Below are positions 57,937 to 64,000 of a stretch of 64,000 nt of DNA, one piece after another (position 1 is the first letter of the stretch; the number at the start of each line of letters is the position of its first letter). The stretch lies in assembly GCA_026120035.1 (NCBI GenBank), contig JALRME010000014.1:372001-436000 (forward strand). Direction: 5' to 3'. This stretch comes from Coleophoma eucalyptorum (lineage: Eukaryota > Ascomycota > Leotiomycetes > Helotiales > Dermateaceae). The notes beneath the pieces are model-generated. The model saw nothing but the letters and a program-made list of their open reading frames with translations, was not told the origin of the DNA and searched no databases. A program made the position numbers and the translations under genes.

Positions 57937-59781
57937 TTACTGCGCAAATTTACTCCGAGCTCTTAACCAGGGCCCAAAGATATACAAAACGAATATTCCT
58001 AATACACATACAACACAAAGGCCCCCCAGTAGACTTGCACCTCCAGCCACCCCAAGACTGCCATACAGTGGTGTGGACCATAGGATTGCCGCAGATGTAA
58101 TCACGGCTTTGACAAATCCATTGCCTCCGAACAGAGATGCAGCATATTGTGGATATGCTAACGTTATATAAACAAATATACTCTGCAGTATCCCAAGGGT
58201 ACCGCCACTAGCAAACATAACTCCTATAGTCGGTACGATCCAATGGATAGAGCTTCGAGATGTCCAAGCAAATAGGAAAAGACCTAGAGGCACAGAAATG
58301 GAAGCAAAGAGAGCTGGGACTAGGCGACGTTCCGGCAAACCTGGTTGGCCTCTTCTGATTGACGGATTGATGAGGTAGTAAATATATGCAAAATAAGGAA
58401 TTCCTGCTAGAATGGAGGCAATCATAAGAGATATGAAAACGAGGCCCATTTCACCTAAAGTCATTCCGTATATGTCCATGTAGACTAACGGAAACACCTC
58501 GAAGAAGGAATAAAATATCGCATAGACGAGGCCACAATAAAGACTCGTAAAGAGAACCGAAGGGTCGAGAATATTAATCTTCCACGGAATAATAAGGACC
58601 CGGGAAAATATGCTTGCAACCGAAATATTTTCTAAGTCAATCTCTGATTGAGATCTGTATCTGGGATTACCTGTCAATGCGCGAATTCTCTTTGCTCTGC
58701 GATAGAGAATGTTGGAAGTTGATGTTTCGGGGAGGAACAACTGCAGAGCTTCAGTATACCGTTGGTTACTCAAATAAAGATGCAGTCAACTCACCATCAG
58801 AATAAGTGCTGGAGAAGTAGCCCAAAGGATCTCCCACATTGGCCACCTCCAACCCATGACTGGAACACTAAAACCGGCAATTATTGGACCAATCGTGGGT
58901 CCTAGGAAAGATGAAAAGGCCCAAAAATACAGTGCATAAGGTCTTGAGCAAGCACTAGACACATCTCCCAAAGAGGCACCCCCAGTAGCAAGAACCGGTG
59001 AACCCAAGAACCCCTGTAGAAATCGAAGAATGATAAGGCCTGGGAAATTTTCCACAAGAGCTGTTGGAACAGAGATGATAATAAATAAAAAGAGTGTTAC
59101 GATATATGGAGGATTGCGGCCAATTGTAGCCATCTCAGAGAGGGGCGCGAAAAGGAGAGGGCCAAAGCCGTAGCCAAGGACGAAAATAGCTAGAACCAAG
59201 GAAGATGTGGTAGTCGAAATCCCAAACATTTGGGTAATCTCATGTTGAGCAGGTGCAATAATGGACGATGACATATACACAACGCAGCTGGAAAAGTTGA
59301 TTATTGTGTAAACAATTCCTTTTTTCGGAATACTCCAATTTTTTGGATTTGCAGGGTCCTCGGGCGTTTCCCAATCAATAAGAATTACTCCTTTGGCTGT
59401 TCGAACATCTGTAGTCGCGGTGAGCGCCTTTGGCAATCCATCTGCGAGAACAGCCTCCATATCCCACTTTTCATACTGCATTTGGATGCCACCATCGTCA
59501 TTCGGAGTGTGTGTTGGAATTCTTTTGAATTTTTGTCCTGTTTCATTCTTTGATATTGACTCGTCTCTGACCTTGTCTTTGATATCGTTTTCAGCACATG
59601 TACTCATGCATCTTTCAGCCAAATCTCTGTTAATAGAACACTCGGTCGATCGTGGGCTGTTGATCCGGTACTGCTCTGGTAATATAAAACCATTCTCCTC
59701 TTCTGGAAAACGAAGAAATCTCTTCTTTGTAATGAATCGTATTAGCGTACCTATGGTAGTGTCGCATAATAAATTGGACAT
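57937..59781 (-). CDS. MFS drug:H+ antiporter, DHA1 (FLR1-like) group
   Basis: Two exons (59781-58795 and 58740-57937), 596 residues in frame. Starts MSNLLCDTTIGTLIRFITKK. A long hydrophilic N-terminus ends DWETPEDPANPKNWSIPKKG, the lead-in motif of fungal DHA1 exporters. Membrane segments follow with FVLGYGFGPLLFAPLSEMAT, LRFLQGFLGSPVLATGGASL (motif with the proline of antiporters) and FWAFSSFLGPTIGPIIAGFS. The intron (donor GTGAGT, CTGCAG acceptor) joins ILM to LFLPETSTSNILYRRAKRIR. The second half has six further segments, for example FTSLYCGLVYAIFYSFFEVF. Likely exports toxins, fungicides or a metabolite of the flanking enzyme. It lies tail-to-tail with the oxidoreductase. Confidence 0.9.
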
Positions 59782-60653
59782 TGGAACTTCCTTTTCCAAA
59801 GATCAGTTGCAAGGCAAGAGATTACGAAGTACTTTGTGGCGAAAATCTCTCTGATGTTGGCTTGAATTGAAAGAAAGGGAATCAATGACCACTGCGAAAT
59901 AATTTACTTCTTGTAACTTTCACGGTGTGAGCTACAAAAAAAAAGAACGTAGCTTCTGACCCGTGAGGCGGAAAATATATTGCGAGATTAAAGACTTACT
60001 GGGAAGGCAACCCTACATGCATTCTAACGTATTTTGTATTAATTTTCACGTTATAATATGAAATAGAGTCGAAAAGAACTTGGGATCTGCCATCAGGTAT
60101 TCTTCCTTGCTAGCACGCTATTTCATACCCTTATAGATGTAATTTAGACTCAAGTCTCAAATCTTGATATGGTGAATTTGGTTTAAATAAAGGTCTTATC
60201 AGACATGTACATTTTACTGGATGATTTATCTTATATCAGTAGTTTTCTGCTTTTTGCCCTAGTGTTGCACTAATGTTAGGCTGTAGGATTATGAGAAACT
60301 CGAGGAACTCCTAACGCGAGGACCAGAAAATTTATTGCTGGAAGTGCGCTGCAGGGGAACGAGCATAGTATAAATTACGGACCGAATATATTACCAACAG
60401 TGCTTAGTAATTATGCTTGCAACATAAAATTATAATCATGGTTGACTTTGTAAACTTGATCGGTTACACTCTGGTTTATGTACTAATATATCTTAACTAG
60501 TCTAGCTTGCAGGTCACGTCTAAATAGTTAACATAACAGTCCAAAATAAATCCGTACAAGAATAGGTATCTTGTGAAGTGAAGAATTCTCATTCGTTTCT
60601 TATGACTAGCAACTGACCTGGATTTCTTTTGTACTTATTTATATCTTACTAGG
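59782..60653. other. Gene-free AT-rich interval
   Basis: Promoter of the DHA1 transporter (minus) and 3' flank of the sugar transporter (minus). No gene seen. Confidence 0.6.
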
Positions 60654-62311
60654 TTAAAATTTCCGAGCTGGCGTGCGCGCACGAAATAACCGGTCAAGCT
60701 CTTCGAACGTCTTACCTTTTGTCTCCGGTACGCAGAAGTATGCAATAGCAGCAAGAATGACGCCTGGGCCAAAGAAAACAAAACCAGCCTTAGGACCCAG
60801 ATTGGCTTCATCCGCATTAATTAGATAAGGAATTCCGATGGAAAATCCCATATTAAGAACTGAGTTGACAATGACTGCCAATGAAGTAGTCTTAGCTCGT
60901 AAGCGAGACGATGAAATCTCTCCGACCAAGGTCCAACCGACAGCACCAACTGAAATGAAGAAGGCAATGTTCCATAAAATTGCCAAGGCAGCAAGCGCTC
61001 TACCATTCGCTATACTTCCCTGATCAACGAATCCGAGTATTCCGATTCCGAGTAGGCAAGGAAGCATAAAAAATGTTCCAGTAACAAGTTGAACACGTCT
61101 CCCAATACGTTCAATCAATACGAACGCAAAAAGAACGGCAAGCAGTGAGAATACGATGGTGATAATAGTAATGAGGAACGAGTTCTTCAGGCCGGATAGA
61201 TTGAGAAAATACGCAAGGTAATTATTGCATAAGGGATATCCGATAAACATCTGCATAGCCATTGGCAAACAAGCCAATAATGTCCGTCGGAAGTCTGATC
61301 CTTGAAAGCATTCGAGGTAAGTCGCTTTATTCTCATTGGCTGCTCTCTCTTGAGCCAAAGTCTCCTCGATGGCTTTAATGTCCTCATCTACATTATAGTT
61401 CGCTTGGCCTTTCCTTATCTCGAGAAGAGCTGCTCTCGCAGGCTCGATCCTCGCCTTCAAGACAAGATAGTATGGTGACTCCGGGACCAGTGGGATAAAT
61501 AGAGCTAGACATATTGCGCCAAGTCCGAGTTGGGAGATAATGGCTGCTTTCCACGACCAAGGACCATCAACTTTCGATGTTCCTTCGAGGACACAAGAAG
61601 CAAGAAATGATCCAAAGAGGATCCAGAATTGGAACAAAGACAACAAAAATCCTCGGATATGAGCTGGCGCAATTTCAGAAACATAGACTGGAGTGTTTCC
61701 CTGCATGAATCCCATTGCAGACCCAAACAAGAATTTTGCCAGAATCCAAACCTTCCAGTTTGGAGAGAGCAGTTCTACGACAGTGCCAATCATGGTCAAT
61801 CTTAGATTTCATCTGATTAGCTATTACTCACTCGTTTTTACGCTGATTGAGAGCACCTACAAAACGGTTGCAAGGAAACACACACGTCGGCCAACCATGT
61901 CGCTAATAACTCCAACGGAAAAGGCGCCAACCATTGCCGACACATACTGAACGACAGACCAGATAAGTTGGCGAGACGCTGGCAATGACCAGAATTGTAG
62001 ACTAGTATCGTAGACTCCAAAGTGGTAGACAAATTCAGTGTTCGCAATGATTGATCCGATGAGTGTCATGTCGTACCCGATCAGGACAGCCGACGAAGAG
62101 CACGCGAAAGCTAGGTTTACGAATTAATAAGAATTCATATAAGAAATTCTAAAATGAAACACATACCAGAATATGCGGCACGTCGATTCAACCATAGTGA
62201 CATAAACTGTTCCGAAAGGGAGGATAACTGGACTGTGCCTCGCACAATGGAGTTGGAGTCATCAGCGGATGCGCTAACACTCTTGACAGAGTTCTGTTCC
62301 TGCTTTTCCAT
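60654..62311 (-). CDS. MFS sugar transporter (alpha-glucoside/hexose:H+ type)
   Basis: Three exons (62311-62167, about 62110-61857, about 61799-60654). Starts MEKQEQNSVKSVSASADDSN. Exon 2 gives SSAVLIGYDMTLIGSIIANT and VGAFSVGVISDMVGRRVCFL. Exon 3 gives the sugar-porter marks PVYVSEIAPAHIRGFLLSLF, VPESPYYLVLKARIEPARAA, VLIERIGRRVQLVTGTFFML, WTLVGEISSSRLRAKTTSLA and PETKGKTFEELDRLF. Twelve membrane segments are expected and the family motifs (GR(R/K), PESPR-like, PETKG) are all present. The closest style is fungal maltose/alpha-glucoside permeases. It shares strand with the GH3 glucosidase downstream on the map (upstream in transcription), so uptake and hydrolysis of a glucoside may be linked. 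Confidence 0.91.
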
Positions 62312-63257
62312 CTTGTTCGGGAAGGACTAAGATGTTGATTGGTGTGGGGTTAATTGAGTGGTGCTAATTGTCACAGGAAACCTGGCCAGCTCTTATAGAT
62401 GGCTGTAAAGCCGACGCTGTTGATTCATGGCCTTATCGCAGGAAAATGAATTGCGAGTCGGAAGCTGGGAGAAGTAGATAAAGATGGCGATAGGATTCGG
62501 ATAGAAAGAACCGCGTAACTAGTTCAACTACGCGTAGGAACGTTGTAAGGGTTTTAGTCTGGGATGGTGTCACTATTCGAGGGTACTCGTCTATGCAATC
62601 AAGGGCGGATTATATATTCCGCTATCAGCCCAGACTAAAGCAAGCCTTGTAAGAAGATAAGACTCCGCTAATTTTGGATCGCGCCACACTCACGATACCC
62701 ATGAATCGAAATTATGCACTCATCGATAGCCTGCGAAGTGGAATGGTAAGAACAATAATAACAATAATATGAATAATTACCTGGGTGTTAGATTTCTACA
62801 CGTGATTAATATATTCTCATGAGGTTCAAAGTTTTACGAAATAGACTTTAGAATTTCTATTGAAAGTATTTATTCACAAGAGGCACGCAGAGCTGAAGGG
62901 CCCATATTCATATGAATTGATGATGTACAAAAGAGGTTTTAATGGCAGACACCACCAGTTTCTGCATGCTTTCCCAGCTCAAGGCTCCAGAGTAAGACTG
63001 TCGCGTATTTGGATGTCATATAACATAAGGTCATATGGACTACAGATGATTACTTTGATGGAATCCTTCAACAGTTTCCATAGAATAAGCGAAATCGAGT
63101 AGGTCAGGTGCACAATATTACGAGATCTAAAATGCTATGTTTCTAATGATTTCCAATATACCGTCTAATTGATAATTTAATGACAAGTGATACATTCAAG
63201 TTCGTAGCATTATTACAGTATATTCTGGGAATGATGTACTGATGAATTGAAACTCCG
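62312..63257. other. Interval between sugar transporter and glucosidase
   Basis: Promoter of the sugar transporter (minus) and 3' flank of the GH3 gene (minus). No gene seen; a small AT-rich stretch is at 62750-62790. Confidence 0.55.
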
Positions 63258-64000
63258 TTATATATGCTGAATCCAACTAATTTGATGAGGAGCGTGAAGT
63301 TCACCCACCTCGACCACATCTAATGCTGTTTCTCCAAGTAGTATATCAAATCGTGAATCCGCATCGATAACCCATAGCTTCTTCTTAGAATCATACATAC
63401 CCAGTGCGTAAGCATCGATTTGAATGTCTATAGTTTGGCTTTCACCGCTGGATAACGCAGTTGTCTTCGCAAAGCCGCATATTTGCTTCTTGGGCCTTGT
63501 AAGTCTCCTCTTCGACGTTTGAGAACACCATGCTATAACGGTATATCGACCAGGTAAGCTGCTCCCTCCTAAATTCTGGACCGTAGTCCTCACAGTTACA
63601 GAATTCTCCCCGGTAATCGACGTGTGCACAAGGGTGCTATGGGATAACAAAAACTTAGAGTATGAGAGCCCATAGCCTATTGGGAAAAGAGGAGAAATTT
63701 TGAGAAGATCCCACCAGCGGTAGCCCACATATATACCTTCGGTATAGAAAATCTCATTTTCTTCCCCTGGAAAAGAGGATGTTGCAGGACAGTCTTCGAT
63801 GCGACGAGGGAATGTAATTGGTAGCCGCCCGGAGGGATTGAATTCGCCACAGATAATACTTGCCACTGCATTTCCCAGCTCTTGTCCTTGGTACCAGGCA
63901 TAAATGACTGCATCAACGCTGTAGATCCATGGTTCCATTTGTACCGGGGTTCCAGCTTGAACTACAACAATAGTTCTGCGGCATAATGCTGCCACCTGCT
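63258..64000 (-). CDS. GH3 beta-glucosidase, C-terminal part (N-terminus beyond the window)
   Basis: The frame is open through position 64000, so the catalytic N-terminal barrel lies to the right of the window. Visible here are the second GH3 domain (VVVQAGTPVQMEPWIYSVDA, VIYAWYQGQELGNAVASIIC, FNPSGRLPITFPRRIEDCPA, SSFPGEENEIFYTEGIYVGY and SPLFPIGYGLSYSKFLLS) and a fibronectin type III-like C-terminal domain (VRTTVQNLGGSSLPGRYTVI to SRFDILLGETALDVVEVGEL). The enzyme cleaves beta-glucosides from the non-reducing end. No signal peptide can be judged because the start is missing. The stop follows HQISWIQHI. The neighbouring sugar transporter on the same strand supports a glucoside-utilisation role. 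Confidence 0.92.
   Translation of the reverse strand, partial: QVAALCRRTIVVVQAGTPVQMEPWIYSVDAVIYAWYQGQELGNAVASIICGEFNPSGRLPITFPRRIEDCPATSSFPGEENEIFYTEGIYVGYRWWDLLKISPLFPIGYGLSYSKFLLSHSTLVHTSITGENSVTVRTTVQNLGGSSLPGRYTVIAWCSQTSKRRLTRPKKQICGFAKTTALSSGESQTIDIQIDAYALGMYDSKKKLWVIDADSRFDILLGETALDVVEVGELHAPHQISWIQHI

Overview
The window is nuclear DNA of a filamentous ascomycete. Genes have short introns (about 45-100 bp) with GTAAGT/GTATGT-type donors, CTAA(C/T)-like branch sites and AG acceptors. The gene families are also typical: a tyrosinase, an ABCG half-transporter, a bifunctional HPPK-DHPS, an NDT80-fold VIB-1/XprG-type regulator, a SUR7/PalI membrane protein, a Kelch membrane protein and a DUF3292-like protein. 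A Leotiomycetes-like fungus would fit, but this is inference. No bacterial-type operon, CRISPR array, rRNA or tRNA gene was seen. All gene models were built by eye from open frames and splice signals, so exon edges are approximate unless bases are given.

Layout. 1-6.8 kb: a tyrosinase (minus, 3' end cut by the window edge) and an ABCG half-transporter (minus). 6.8-9.6 kb: AT-rich, gene-poor DNA. 9.6-16.5 kb: four housekeeping-type genes, all on plus: an HD-domain 5'-deoxynucleotidase, an unrecognised disordered protein, an augmin HAUS6-like subunit and an enoyl-CoA hydratase. 17 kb: a possible small Cys-rich protein. 18-22.4 kb: a head-to-head pair made of an Asp/Glu-racemase-superfamily enzyme with a C-terminal GAF-like domain and an NCS1 nucleobase/heterocycle permease. 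22.7-28.4 kb: folate synthesis protein, nitronate monooxygenase and an LRR-like protein. 31.9-34.2 kb: the VIB-1/XprG-like regulator, lying between 3.6 kb (3' side) and 8.6 kb (5' side) of DNA without convincing genes. 42.8-48.5 kb: a divergent cell-surface pair, a Thr/Ser-rich probable GPI protein and a Kelch single-pass membrane protein. 49.8-54.2 kb: a SUR7/PalI protein and a DUF3292-like membrane protein. 55.7-64 kb: an accessory-looking group of MDR oxidoreductase, DHA1 drug transporter, MFS sugar transporter and a GH3 beta-glucosidase that runs off the right edge.

Functional links. The best candidate for an undescribed module is the divergent isomerase/decarboxylase-like enzyme and NCS1 permease. 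The enzyme has Gly-Thr-Ser where two-Cys racemases and isomerases carry their first Cys, a pattern I associate with arylmalonate decarboxylase. The shared promoter holds paired GATA sites. At the right end, a sugar importer beside a beta-glucosidase suggests uptake and hydrolysis of a glucoside. The regulator at 32-34 kb has an unusually long gene-free upstream region and a strong G-quadruplex-type tract downstream of its stop.
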